From NCBI GenBank assembly GCA_014843695.1, contig CM026400.1:34986435-35050434 (forward strand): a stretch of DNA of 64,000 bases, in the 5' to 3' direction. The translations under genes and the position numbers were made by a program. This document shows, one piece after another, positions 13,059 to 25,314 of the stretch. Source of the stretch: Archivesica marissinica (lineage: Eukaryota; Mollusca; Bivalvia; Venerida; Vesicomyidae). How positions within the stretch are numbered: the stretch's first letter is position 1; each line of letters opens with the position of its first letter. Below the pieces are notes generated by a model. That model did not search any database. It was not told where the DNA came from and was given only the letters and a program-made list of their open reading frames with translations.

Positions 13059-15757
13059 CTATAGCTCTAGCTCAGCAGGGAGAAGTGTGGCAGCTCCTGG
13101 AGACTATTGCTCCCAAGTTGCTATATAGCTCTAGCTCAGCAGGGAGAAGTGTGGCAGCTCCTGGAGACTATTGCTCCCAAGTTGCTATATAGCTCTAGCT
13201 CAGCAGGGAGAAGTGTGGCAGCTCCTGGAGACTATTGCTCCCAAGTCCTCTATAGCTCTAGCTCACCAGGGAGGAGTGTGTCAGCTCCTGGAGACTATTG
13301 CTCCCAAGTCACTCTATAGCTCACACGGTAGAAGTGTGTCAGCTCCTGGAGACTATTGCTCCCAAGTCACTCTATAGCTCTAGTTCACCAGGAAGGAGTG
13401 TGGCAGCTCCTGGAGACTATTGCTCCCCAGTCACTATAGCTCTAGCTCACCAGGGAGAAGTGTGGCAGCTCCTGGAGACTATTGCTCCCAAGTCACTCTA
13501 TAGCTCTAGCTCACCAGGGAGGAGTGTGTCAGCTCCTGGAGACTATTGCTCCCAAGTCCTCTATAGCTCTAGCTCACCAGGGAGGAGTGTGTCAACTCCT
13601 GGAGACTATTGCTCCCAAGTCACTCTATGGCTCTAGCTCACCAGGGGGAAGTGTGGCAGCTCCTGGAGACTATTGCTCCCAAGTCACTATAGCTCTAGCT
13701 CACCAGGGAGAAGTGTGGCAGCTCCTGGAGACTATTGCTCCCAAGTCACTCTATAGCTCTAGCTCACCAGGGAGAAGTGTGGCAGCTCCTGGAGACTATT
13801 GCTCCAAAGTCGCTCTATAGCTCTAGCTCACCAGAGAAAAGTGTGTCAGCTCCTGGAGACTATTGCTCCCAAGTCACTGTATAGCCCTAGCTCACCAGGT
13901 AGAAGTGTGGCAGCTCCTGGAGACTGTTGCTCCCAAGTCACTCTATAGCTCTAGCTCACCAGGTAGAAGTGTGTCAACTCCTGGAGACTATTGCTCCCAA
14001 GTCACTCTATAGCCCTAGCTCACCAGGTAGAAGTGTGGCAGCTCCTGGAGACTATTGCTCCCAAGTCACTCTATAGCCCTAGCTCACCAGGGAGAAGTGT
14101 GGCAGCTCCTGGAGACTATTGTTGCTCCCAAGTCACTCTATAGCCCTAGCTCACCAGAGAGAAGTGTGGCAGCTCCTGGAGACTATTGCTCCCAAGTTGC
14201 TCTATAGCTCTAGCTCACCAGGTAGAAGTGTGTTAGCTCCTGGAGACTATTGCTCCCAAGTTGCTCTATAGCTCTAGCTCACCAGGGAGAAGTGTGTCAG
14301 CTCCTGGAGACTATTGCTCCCAAGTTGCTCTATTGATCTAGCTCACCAGGGAGAAGTGTGTCAGCTCCTGGAGACTATTGCTCCCAAGTCACTCTATAGC
14401 TCTAGCTCACCAGGGAGAAGTGTGGCAGCTCCTGGAGACTATTGTTCCCAAGTCACTCTATAGCTCTAGCTCACCAGGGAGAAGTGTGTCAGCTCCTGGA
14501 GACTATTGCTCCCAAGTCACTATATAGCTCTAGCTCACCAGGGAGAAGTGTGGCAGCTCCTGAAGACTATTGCTCCAAGTTGCTCTATAGCTCTAGCTCA
14601 CCAGGGAGAAGTGTGTCAGCTCCTGGAGACTATTGCTCCCAAGTCACTATATAGCTCTAGCTCACCAGGGAGAAGTGTGGCAGCTCCTGGAGACTATTGC
14701 TCCCAAGTTGCTCTATAGCTCTAGCTCACCAGGTAGAAGTGTGTCAGCTCCTGGAGACTATTGTTCCCAAGTTGCTCTATAACTCTAGCTCACCAGGGAG
14801 AGGTGTGGCAGCTCCTGGAGACTATTGTTCCCAAGTTGCTCTATAGCTCACCAGGTAGACGTGTGTCAGCTCCTGGAGACTATTGTTCCCAAGTTGCTCT
14901 ATAGCTCACCAGGGAGAAGTGTGTCAGCTCCTGGAGACTATTGTTCCCAAGTTGCTCTATAGCTCACCAGGTAGAAGTGTGTCAGCTCCTGGAGACTATT
15001 GTTCCCAAGTTGCTCTATAGCTCACCAGGGAGAAGTGTATCAGCTCCTGGAGACTATTGTTCCCAAGTTGCTCTATAGCTCACCAGGTAGAAGTGTGTCA
15101 GCTCCTGGAGACTATTGTTCCCAAGTTGCTCTATAGCTCACCAGGGAGAAGTTTGTCAGCTCCTGGAGACCATTGCTCCCAAGTCACTCTATAGCTCTAG
15201 CTCACCAGGGAGAAGTGTGTCAGCTCCTGGAGACTATTGTTCCCAAGTTGCTCTATAGCTCAACAGGGAGAAGTTTTTCAGCTCCTGGAGACTATTGCTC
15301 CCAAGTCACTCTATAGCTCTAGCTCACCAGGGAGAAGTGTGTCAGCTCCTGGAGACTATTGTTCCCAAGTTGCTCTATAGCTCACCAGGGAGAAGTGTGT
15401 CAGCTCCTGGAGACTATTGTTCCCAAGTTGCTCTATAGCTCACCAGGGAGAAGTTTGTCAGCTCCTGGAGACTATTGTACCCAAGTTGCTCTATAGCTCA
15501 CCAGGGAGAAGTTTGTCAGCTCCCCGAGACTATTGCTCCCAAGTCACTCTATAGCTCTAACTCACCAGGGAGAAGTGTGGCAGCTCCTGGAGACTATTGC
15601 TCCCAAGTTACTCTATAGCTCTAGCTCACCAGGTAGAAGTGTGTCAGCTCCTGGAGACTATTGCTCCCAAGTTACTCTATAGCTCTAGCTCACCAGGGAG
15701 AGTGGCACCTCCTGGAGACTATTGCTCCCAAGTCCTCTATAGCTCTAGCTCACCAGG
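13059..15757. repeat. 64-bp minisatellite (array 5)
   Basis: About 43 copies of a unit of about 64 bp, core CAGCTCCTGGAGACTATTGC. A shorter subtype lacking one CTCTAG(C) step alternates with the full unit between about 14,830 and 15,530, giving a local two-unit period. The array is interrupted at 15,758 by a foldback element and continues beyond it in a much more diverged form. Confidence 0.94.
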
Positions 15758-15895
15758 CCCCAAGGTTATAAAACTTTTCTCCAATCTCAAAACTCAGTCT
15801 CAAGCGTCTGGTTGGTTCAGCTGACAGTAACACTCAACCAATCAGATTATTTGAGCTTGAATTTGAGATCTGAGAAAAGTTTTATAACGTCGGGG
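15758..15895. mobile_element. Foldback/MITE element inserted in the 64-bp array
   Basis: A 138-bp element with long imperfect terminal inverted repeats (CCCCAAGGTTATAAAAC at the left; the complement of the right end reads CCCCGACGTTATAAAAC). It is flanked by a 5-bp direct duplication CCAGG at 15,753-15,757 and 15,896-15,900. Removing the element and one CCAGG restores an ordinary unit of the surrounding satellite, which proves insertion. The family is not recognised. Confidence 0.88.
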
Positions 15896-16880
15896 CCAGG
15901 GAGAAGTGTAGCAGCTACTGGAGACTATTGCTCCCAAGTCGCTCTATAGCCCTAGCTATATCTAAATGTGTCAGCTCCTGGAGACTATTTTCTGCCAAAT
16001 CGCTCGATAGCTCCAGCCCTGCAGGGAGAAGTGAGGGAGATCAGGTAGACTATTTCTCCCACTTCACCCTCTAGCTACAGCCCTGCAGGGAGAAGTGAGG
16101 CAGTTCAGGTAGACTATTTATCCCATGTCTCACTCTAGCTCAAACTATGTAGGGAGAAGTGAGGGAGTTCAGGTAGACTATTTCTCCCATATCCCCCTCC
16201 AGCTCCAGCCCTGTAGGGAGAAGTGAGGCAGTTCACAAATACTATTCTCCCACTTCACCCTCTAACCCCAGCCTTGCAGAGAGAAGTGAGGGAGCTCAGG
16301 GAGACTATTTCTCCCAATCACCCTCTAGCTCCAGCCCTGTAGGGAAAAGTAAGGCAGTTCAGGTAGACTATTTCCTCACCTCACCCTCTAGCTACAGCTG
16401 TGTAGGGAGAAGTGAGGCAGTTCACAAATACTATTTCTCCCACTTCACCCTCTAGCTCAAGCCCTGCAGGGAGAAGTGAGGAAATTCAGGTAGACTATTT
16501 TTCCCACTTCACCCTCTAGCTCCAGCCCTGTAGGGAAAAGTAAGGCAGTTCAGGTAGACTATTTCCTCACCTCACCCTCTAGCTACAGCCGTGTAGGGAG
16601 AAGTGAGGCAGTTCACAAATACTATTTCTCCCACTTCACCCTCTAGCTCAAGCCCTGCAGGGAGAAGTGAGAAAATTCAGGTAGACTATTTTTCCCACTT
16701 CACCCTCTAGCTCCAGCCTTGGAGGGAGAAGTGAGGCAGTTCAGGTAGACTATTTATCCCATGTCTCATTCTAGCTCAAACTCTGTAGGGAGAAGTGAGG
16801 AAAATTAGGGAGACTATTTCTCCCACTGTACCCTCTAGATCCATCTCTGTAGGGAGAAGTGATGTAGATCAGGGAGACTA
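15896..16880. repeat. Diverged flank of the 64-bp minisatellite
   Basis: About 15 units related to array 5 but strongly diverged. The shared skeleton is AGCTC-AGC ... CAGGGAGAAGTG ... TC.GG.AGACTATT.CTCCCA. A two-unit block from about 16,320 is repeated from about 16,510 (CCCTGTAGGGAAAAGTAAGG occurs in both). The abrupt identity change at about 15,960 suggests an older array edge beside a more recently homogenised core. Confidence 0.85.
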
Positions 16881-17467
16881 GTTCACTAGCACTGTTGACA
16901 TGTTTAATTACAGTAAACCCTAGACTAATTAGTGTTGAACTGCAATTAATGGATCTGAATTGTCTAAATAATTTAATATGAAAACGTCTATGCCATAAAC
17001 CACCCATAGTTACTGGAAAATTTGTCCAGGAAATAGATGTGTCTGCTATGGAGACAAATACATAAAGTCAATTTCTAGGAGCATCCTTGCATAAGTGTTG
17101 ATTACTTTCGCCTATTTATCCAATTTAAGACTAATAGCAGTTGACAGTTCCAAGAAAACAGTTTTATTTAAGAGAAATATTTCAGGTTGTGGTGTTTTTT
17201 ATTGTAAATTTTATCTTGGAGAGAAAATTATGTCTATTAATAGAGGAAAATGCGTTTCATATTAGATGCTCTGCTTTGAAGTACCCGTTTCTATGGAAAT
17301 GTCCAACAAACAATCTGATGTCCAGTAAATTTAATTATTGGTAGAATTATGGACAATAAGCTTGGCATTAAGCCTGACATTGGTGGATGTTCTTGTCAGT
17401 AAGTTAGTTCTATATATGCTAATGGAGGAGTGATTTAGTAAACTCTTACACAGAGTAGGAGAACATG
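16881..17467. other. Non-repetitive interval, no gene recognised
   Basis: About 590 bp of AT-rich sequence between arrays. One 67-codon frame at 17,141-17,344 on + has no recognisable domain and I do not treat it as a gene. Confidence 0.5.
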
Positions 17468-18086
17468 ATCTGGGACAAGCTGGGGTTTGGTTTTATACCG
17501 AAAATATGGTCTAGGATGAGCTGGGGTTTGGTTTTATACCGAAAATATGGTCTAGGAATAGCTGGGGTTTGGTTTTATACCAACAATATTGTTTAGGACT
17601 AGCTGGAGTTTGGCTTTATACTAAAAATATGGTTTAGGACAAGCTGAGGTTTGGCTTTATACTGAAAATATTGTTTAGGACAAGCTGAGGTTTGGCTTTA
17701 TACTGAAAATATGGTTTAGGACAAGCTGAGGTTTGTTGGCTTTATACTTGAAATATGGTTTAGGACAAGCTGAGGTTTGGCTTTATACTGAAAATATGGT
17801 TTAGGACAAGCTGATGTTTGTTGGCTTTATACTGGAAATATGGTTTAGGACAAGCTGAGGTTTGGCTTTATACTGAAAATATGGTTTAGGACAAGCTGAG
17901 GTTTGGCTTTATACTGAAAATATTGTTTAGGACAAGCTGAGGTTTGGCTTTATACTGAAAATATGGTTTAGGACAAGCTGAGGTTTGGCTTTATACTGAA
18001 AATATTGTTTAGGACAAGCTGAGGTTTGGCTTTATACTGAAAATATTGTTTAGGACAAGCTGAAGTTTGGCTTTATACTGAAAATA
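17468..18086. repeat. 41-bp tandem array (array 6)
   Basis: About 15 copies of a 41-bp unit, core GGTTTGGCTTTATACTGAAA. The first three copies are a distinct subtype (GGTTTGGTTTTATACC), and two copies carry a 4-bp insertion (GTTTGTTGGC). Confidence 0.93.
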
Positions 18087-18161
18087 AATGGTCTATATTT
18101 AGCATTGTTTGTATAAATAGACTTGATCATTATTAGAAGAAATAGACTGTGCTATTGTCTG

Positions 18162-18297
18162 AATCATTGTCCGAATTATTTAAATAGCCTGTTCAGTTAA
18201 CGCGTTGGACAGAATAACATATTAATAAATCATTGTCCGAATTATTTAAATGGCTTGTTCAGTTGTTAGCACGTTGGACTGAATAACATAGTAATGA
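18162..18297. repeat. Two-copy tandem duplication, about 66 bp
   Basis: AATCATTGTCCGAATTATTT starts at 18,162 and again at 18,228, each followed by a matching stretch (GTTCAGTT ... GTTGGAC ... AATAACAT). It is a simple duplication between two arrays. Confidence 0.85.
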
Positions 18298-18334
18298 ATT
18301 GTCGGCTGTTAAAAGTATTTATATCCTTTTTCTT

Positions 18335-18652
18335 ACCCAGCATTCACAGAGTTAATTGTATCTACTATACCTAAATTACCCAGCATTCACAGAGTTAATT
18401 GTATCTACTATACCTAAATTATCCAGCATTCACAAAGTTAATTGTATCTACCGGTACTATGCCTAAATTACCCAGCATTCACAGAGTTAATTGTATCTAC
18501 CGGTACTATGCCTAAATTACCCAGCATTCACAGAGTTAATTGTATCTATTATACCTAATTTACCCAGCATTCACAGAGTTAATTGTATCTACCAGTACTA
18601 TACCTAAATTACCCAGCATTCACAGAGTTAATTGTATCTATATACCTAAATT
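18335..18652. repeat. 43-47 bp tandem array (array 7)
   Basis: About seven copies of a unit with core CCCAGCATTCACAGAGTTAA. Length varies because some copies read CTACCGGTACTATGCC and others CTACTATACC at the same place. Confidence 0.92.
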
Positions 18653-19022
18653 CTTTATTGCAATTATAATAACCAAGTTAGTATGAATAGTTAGCTAAAC
18701 ATATTTTCACAGGTATTTTCACATCTTTGTTGGGATATTCCAGGAATTCTCTCTTGTTTCTAAGAATCATTTGATGATGCTATATGAATGGTAACTGTTA
18801 CTATCTCCCAACAGCTGCACACATTGGGTGAGAGGAGGGGAGGGAGGGTCAACCAGTAGTGTTTTGTACATGTTGCCAAATATTTTCAATGCCTCCCAAC
18901 GAAAGCAATAATAAACAATGTGTTTTTTGTATTTGTAAATAAAGTCTCTGGAATTGTGTTATGGATTGTGTTATGGAATTGTGTTAGAATTGCGTTGTTA
19001 CTACACAATTCTAATTAAAGCC
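18653..19022. other. Short non-repetitive interval
   Basis: About 370 bp of AT-rich sequence with a purine-rich patch (GAGAGGAGGGGAGGGAGGG near 18,830). No gene or structured RNA recognised. Confidence 0.5.
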
Positions 19023-21126
19023 CATGGCATATTGTACCGTGTTATATTCCATGACATATTGTACCGTGTTATATTCCATGACATATTGTACTGTGTTATA
19101 TTCCATGGCATATTGTACTGTGTTATATTCCATGGCATATTGTACTGTGTTATGTTCCATGACATATTGTACCGTGTTATATTTCATGGCATATTGTACT
19201 GTGCTATATTCCATGACATATAGTACTGTGTTATATTCCATGACATATTGTACCATGTTATATTCCATGACATATTGCACCGTGTTAATATTCCATGACA
19301 TATTGTATCATGTTATATTCCATGACATATTGTACTGTGTTATGTTCCATGACATATTGTACTGTGTTATATTCCATGACATATTGTACTGTGTTATATT
19401 CCATGGCATATTGTACTGTGTTATATTCCATGACATATTGTACTGTGTTATATTCCATGACATATTGTACTGTGTTATATTCCATGACATATTGTACTGT
19501 GTTATATTCCATGGCATATTGTACTGTGTTATATTCCATGACATATTGTACTGTGTTATATTCCATGGCATATTGTACTGTGTTATATTCCATGACATAT
19601 TGTACTGTGTTATATTCCATGACATATTGTACCATGTTATATTCCATGACATATTGTATCATGTTATATTCCATGACATATTGTACTGTGTTATATTCCA
19701 TGACATATTGTACCGTGTTATATTCCATGACATATTGTACTGTGTTATATTCCATGACATATTGTACCATGTTATATTCCATGACATATTGTATCATGTT
19801 ATATTCCATGACATATTGTACTGTGTTATATTCCATGACATATTGTACCATGTTATATTCCATGACATATTGTATCATGTTATATTCCATGACATATTGT
19901 ACTGTGTTATGTTCCATGACATATTGTACTGTGTTATATTCCATGACATATTGTACCGTGTTATATTCCATGACATATTGTACTGTGTTATGTTCCATGA
20001 CATATTGTACTGTGTTATATTCCATGACATATTGTACTGTGCTATATTCCATGACATATTGTACTGTGTTATATTCCATGACATATTGTACCATGTTATA
20101 TTCCATGACATATTGTATCATGTTATATTCCATGACATATTGTACTGTGTTATATTCCATGACATATTGTACTGTGTTATATTCCATGACATATTGTACC
20201 GTGTTATATTCCATGACATATTGTACTGTGTTATATTCCATGACATATTGTACTGTGTTATATTCCATGACATATTGTACTGTGCTATATTCCATGACAT
20301 ATTGTACTGTGTTATATTCCATGACATATTGTACCATGTTATATTCCATGACATATTGTATCATGTTATATTCCATGACATATTGTACTGTGTTATATTC
20401 CATGACATATTGTACCATGTTATATTCCATGACATATTGTACTGTGCTATATTCCATGACATATTGTACCATGTTATATTCCATGACATATTGTACCATG
20501 TTATATTCCATGACATATTGTACTGTGTTATATTCCATGACATATTGTACCATGTTATATTCCATGACATATTGTATCATGTTATATTCCATGACATATT
20601 GTACTGTGCTATATTCCATGACATATTGTATCATGCTATATTCCATGACATATTGTATCATGCTATATTCCATGACATATTGTATCATGCTATATTCCAT
20701 GACATATTGTATCATGCTATATTCCATGACATATTGTATCATGCTATATTCCATGACATATTGTATCATGTTATATTCCATGACATATTGTATCATGTTA
20801 TATTCCATGACATATTGTACTGTGTTATGTTTCATGACATATTGTACTGTGTATATTCCATGACATATTGTACTGTATATTCCATGACATATTGTACCAT
20901 GTTATATTCCATGACATATTGTACCATGTTATATTCCATGACATTTGTACCATGTTATATTCCATGACATATTGTACCATGCTTTATTCCATGACATATT
21001 GTACTGTGTTATATTCCATGACATATTGTACCATGTTATATTCCATGACATATTGTACTGTGTTATATTCCATGACATATTGTACCATGTTATATTCCAT
21101 GACATATTGTACTGTGTTATATTCAC
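19023..21126. repeat. 27-bp satellite (array 8)
   Basis: About 78 copies of a 27-bp unit, core CCATGACATATTGTACTGTG. Variation is concentrated at one place: TACCGTG, TACTGTG, TACCATG and TATCATG forms alternate. A higher-order period of 243 bp (nine units) is visible, since the block at 19,875-20,111 recurs at 20,118-20,354 with the same unit-variant order. The length is divisible by three, so frames stay open on both strands without implying protein. Confidence 0.95.
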
Positions 21127-21459
21127 TGCTAACATGCAAAGAGTTAACACAAATGCATAATAATGTATTTGAGTATAATAAGTGCGTCCTATGCATAAAC
21201 TATTACGGTACTACTCTAATCATTAGATGCCGTTATTTGCATTGCGGCCGTTCATTGGCAGAAATACTGTTTTTCCCCCCCGTAAGATTACATGGGACGT
21301 CGGTTGATTGGTGGAAAAGTGCGGTGTCATGGAAACGTTGTTATTATCGTGTAACGACAGAGATTGGTTGCATAATGGAACTGCGTCTCATAATGGTGAG
21401 ACTCGAAATCAGTGCCTGACCTGAATGGACACATCTCAATCAAACCATTTCTAGAGCTC
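21127..21459. other. Non-repetitive interval, no gene recognised
   Basis: About 330 bp between the 27-bp satellite and a SINE. A frame continuing out of the satellite to 21,419 is fortuitous. Nothing recognisable. Confidence 0.5.
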
Positions 21460-21471
21460 AAGTGGTTCGTA

Positions 21472-21706
21472 AAAAGTCGTGATAGCGCAGTGGTAGTGCG
21501 TTCGCTTCAGGTGTGAAACGCCCGGAGTTCGTGCCCAGTTGTAGCCGTTACGATTGTGCCCTTAGACAAGGCATTTAAATTCCACATTGCCTGTTCTCTC
21601 TGCCTGGTGGCGATGGAAATTCCATCAGGAATGAGATCTCGAGAGTGATTAATATAAGTTGTAGGAACTTGTTTCGCAATCGAGCTAAAATAAATTTGTA
21701 TTAACT
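21472..21706 (+). mobile_element. SINE family C, copy 1, with TSD
   Basis: A tRNA-derived SINE. The head carries GCGCAGTGGTAGTGCG (A-box region) and a decayed B box (GGAGTTCGTGCCC). The body has GATGGAAATTCCATCAGG and the tail GAGAGTGATTAATATAAG ... GCAATCGAGCTAAAATAAA. It is flanked by a 12-bp direct repeat with one mismatch: AAGTGGTTCGTA at 21,460-21,471 and AAGTGGTACGTA at 21,707-21,718. Other copies are at 49,657-49,876 and 51,551-51,802. Confidence 0.87.
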
Positions 21707-21751
21707 AAGTGGTACGTACATCACTTGTATTTCTGCATGCTTAGGTTGCCT

Positions 21752-22009
21752 TTACCCTTTCAACACTATAGGCTTCTAAATACACTTACAAAAAGTGTAG
21801 ATCCAGATGAGCTAGCTCGTGATGAGCCATCTTCACGAGCCAGCTCATCAGGATCTGCACTTTTTGCCAGTAATAATTATTACTATTTTTTAGATAAAAT
21901 TACCCATTTTGATAAATGAACTGGTCCAAAAGTAATTTTCTTATTAATTTATTGGTCTAAAAATATCATGCACCAATCCATGTCAGTTATTTGGGGTTGA
22001 ATGGGTTAA
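21752..22009. mobile_element. MITE, TTAACCC family, copy 2
   Basis: A 258-bp relative of the element at 459-702 in the same orientation. Its ends are decayed (TTTACCCTTTCAACAC at the left, GGGTTGAATGGGTTAA at the right). The internal hairpin is longer than in copy 1 (AGTGTAGATCCAGATGAG ... CTCATCAGGATCTGCACTT). Confidence 0.83.
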
Positions 22010-22311
22010 GCGAAGTTGGTGGGAAGTTTGTGGCTGTTAACGAATATTACACAGTAAAACGACTATAAAAACATCAGTCATACATTTTGTCGTTAACAGA
22101 GAAAACAACAAAAATGTTTTTCTGGATATTTAGGATGAAGTAATGGGTCATTCTGGTGTTATTTGACCGATTTCCATCAAATAAAATCGCCACCTCAAGG
22201 ACATCAGTAATCTGGTCGTTTGTTTCACTAGTTTCTCGTTCATGTTTCAACATGATAGTTTTATTTCCGATGTCTGCCTTATCACTATAAGACCATAGGA
22301 CATAACAAAAG

Positions 22312-25275
22312 GATTGTGTATTGTGTCTGTGGAAGGAACTAACTTCCTGTGTATGATTGTGTATTGTGTCTGTGGAAGGAACTAACTTCCTGTGTATGAT
22401 TGTGTATTGTGTCTGTGGAAGGAACTAACTTCCTGTGTATGATTGTGTATTGTGTCTGTGGAAGGAACTAACTTCCTGTGTATGATTGTGTATTGTGTCT
22501 GTGGAAGAAACTAACTTCCTGTGTATGATTGTGTATTGTGTCTGTGGAAGGAACTAACTTCCTGTGTATGATTGTGTATTGTGTCTGTGGAAGGAACTAA
22601 CTTCCTGTGTATGGTTGTGTATTGTGTCTGTGGAAGGAACTAACTTCCTGTGTATGATTGTGTATTGTGTCTGTGGAAGGAACTAACTTCCTGTGTATGA
22701 TTGTGTATTGTGTCTGTGGAAGGAACTAACTTCCTGTGTATGATTGTGTATTGTGTCTGTGGAAGGAACTAACTTCCTGTGTATGATTGTGTATTGTGTC
22801 TGTGGAAGGAACTAACTTCCTGTGTATGATTGTGTCTGTGGAAGGAACTAACTTCCTGTGTATGATTGTGTATTGTGTCTGTGGAAGGAACTAACTTCCT
22901 GTGTATATTGTGTCTGTGGAAGGAACTAACTTCCTGTGTATGGTTGTGTATTGTGTCTGTGGAAGGAACTAACTTCCTGTGTATGATTGTGTATTGTGTC
23001 TGTGGAAGGAACTAACTTCCTGTGTATGATTGTGTCTGTGGAAGGAACTAACTTCCTGTGTATGATTGTGTCTGTGGAAGGAACTAACTTCCTGTGTATG
23101 ATTGTGTCTGTGGAAGGAACTAACTTCCTGTGTATGATTGTGTATTGTGTCTGTGGAAGGAACTAACTTCCTGTGTATGATTGTGTATTGTGTCTGTGGA
23201 AGGAACTAACTTCCTGTGTATGATTGTGTATTGTGTCTGTGGAAGGAACTAACTTCCTGTGTATGATTGTGTATTGTGTCTGTGGAAGGAACTAACTTCC
23301 TGTGTATGATTGTGTATTGTGTCTGTGGAAGGAACTAACTTCCTGTGTATGATTGTGTATTGTGTCTGTGGAAGGAACTAACTTCCTGTGTATGATTGTG
23401 TATTGTGTCTGTGGAAGGAACTAACTTCCTGTGTATGATTGTGTATTGTGTCTGTGGAAGGAACTAACTTCCTGTGTATGATTGTGTCTGTGGAAGGAAC
23501 TAACTTCCTGTGTATGATTGTGTCTGTGGAAGGAACTAACTTCCTGTGTATGATTGTGTCTGTGGAAGGAACTAACTTCCTGTGTATGATTGTGTCTGTG
23601 GAAGGAACTAACTTCCTGTGTATGGTTGTGTATTGTGTCTGTGGAAGGAACTAACTTCCTGTGTATGATTGTGTATTGTGTCTGTGGAAGGAACTAACTT
23701 CCTGTGTGTGTCTGTGGAAGGAACTAACTTCCTGTGTACGATTGTGTATTGTGTCTGTGGAAGGAACTAACTTCCTGTGTATGATTGTGTCTGTGGAAGG
23801 AACTAACTTCCTGTGTATGATTGTGTATTGTGTCTGTGGAAGGAACTAACTTCCTGTGTATGGTTGTGTATTGTGTCTGTGGAAGGAACTAACTTCCTGT
23901 GTATGGTTGTGTCTGTGGAAGGAACTAACTTCCTGTGTATGATTGTGTATTGTGTCTGTGGAAGGAACTAACTTCCTGTGTATGATTGTGTATTGTGTCT
24001 GTGGAAGGAACTAACTTCCTGTGTATGATTGTGTCTGTGGAAGGAACTAACTTCCTGTGTATGGTTGTGTATTGTGTCTGTGGAAGGAACTAACTTCCTG
24101 TGTATGGTTGTGTATTGTGTCTGTGGAAGGAACTAACTTCCTGTGTATGATTGTGTCTGTGGAAGGAACTAACTTCCTGTGTATGGTTGTGTATTGTGTC
24201 TGTGGAAGGAACTAACTTCCTGCGTATGATTGTGTATTGTGTCTGTGGAAGGAACTAACTTCCTGTGTATGATTGTGTATTGTGTCTGTGGAAGGAACTA
24301 ACTCCTGTGTATGATTGTGTCTGTGGAAGGAACTAACTTCCTGTGTATGATTGTGTCTGTGGAAGGAACTAACTTCCTGTGTATGATTGTGTATTGTGTC
24401 TGTGGAAGGAACTAACTTCCTGTGTATGATTGTGTCTGTGGAAGGAACTAACTTCCTGTGTATGATTGTGTATTGTGTCTGTGGAAGGAACTAACTTCCT
24501 GTGTATGGCTGTGTATTGTGTCTGTGGAAGGAACTAACTTCCTGTGTATGACTGTGTCTGTGGAAGGAACTAACTTCATGTGTATGATTGTGTATTGTGT
24601 CTGTGGAAGGAACTAACTTCCTGTGTATGATTGTGTATTGTGTCTGTGGAAGGAACTAACTTCCTGTGTATGGTTGTGTATTGTGTCTGTGGAAGGAACT
24701 AACTTCCTGTGTATGACTGTGTCTGTGGAAGGAACTAACTTCCTGTGTATGGTTGTGTATTGTGTCTGTGGAAGGAACTAACTTCCTGTGTATGATTGTG
24801 TCTGTGGAAGGAACTAACTTCCTGTGTATGATTGTGTCTGTGGAAGGAACTAACTTCCTGTGTATGATTGTGTCTGTGGAAGGAACTAACTTCCTGTGTA
24901 TGATTGTGTCTGTGGAAGGAACTAACTTCCTGTGTATGATTGTGTCTGTGGAAGGAACTAACTTCCTGTGTATGGTTGTGTATTGTGTCTGTGGAAGGAA
25001 CTAACTTCCTGTGTATGATTGTGTCTGTGGAAGGAACTAACTTCCTGTGTATGGTTGTGTATTGTGTCTGTGGAAGGAACTAACTTCCTGTGTATGATTG
25101 TGTATTGTGTCTGTGGAAGGAACTAACTTCCTGTGTATGATTGTGTATTGTGTCTGTGGAAGGAACTAACTTCCTGTGTATGATTGTGTATTGTGTCTGT
25201 GGAAGGAACTAACTTCCTGTGTATGATTGTGTATTGTGTCTGTGGAAGGAACTAACTTCCTGTGTGTGATTGTGG
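22312..25275. repeat. 43-bp / 36-bp minisatellite (array 9)
   Basis: About 70 units with core GGAAGGAACTAACTTCCTGT, in a 43-bp form containing TGTGTATTGTGTC and a 36-bp form lacking seven of those bases. Within a form, units are almost identical, so homogenisation is recent. Runs of 36-bp units keep short frames open (for example 23,439-23,654), which is an effect of 36 being a multiple of three. Confidence 0.95.
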
Positions 25276-25314
25276 CTATTGAGGTTACCCATACCAATTA
25301 CATTTCCCATATAA

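Noticed and set aside
19024..21196. Long frames in the 27-bp array (MTYCTVLYS, MEYNTVQYV repeats)
   Set aside because: Same reason: a 27-bp unit keeps several frames open on both strands. One frame runs into unique sequence to 21,419 but shows no recognisable domain.
22312..25275. Short cysteine-rich peptide frames in the 43/36-bp array (VEGTNFLCMIV)
   Set aside because: They open only where consecutive 36-bp units occur and close at the 43-bp units, as expected from unit length alone.
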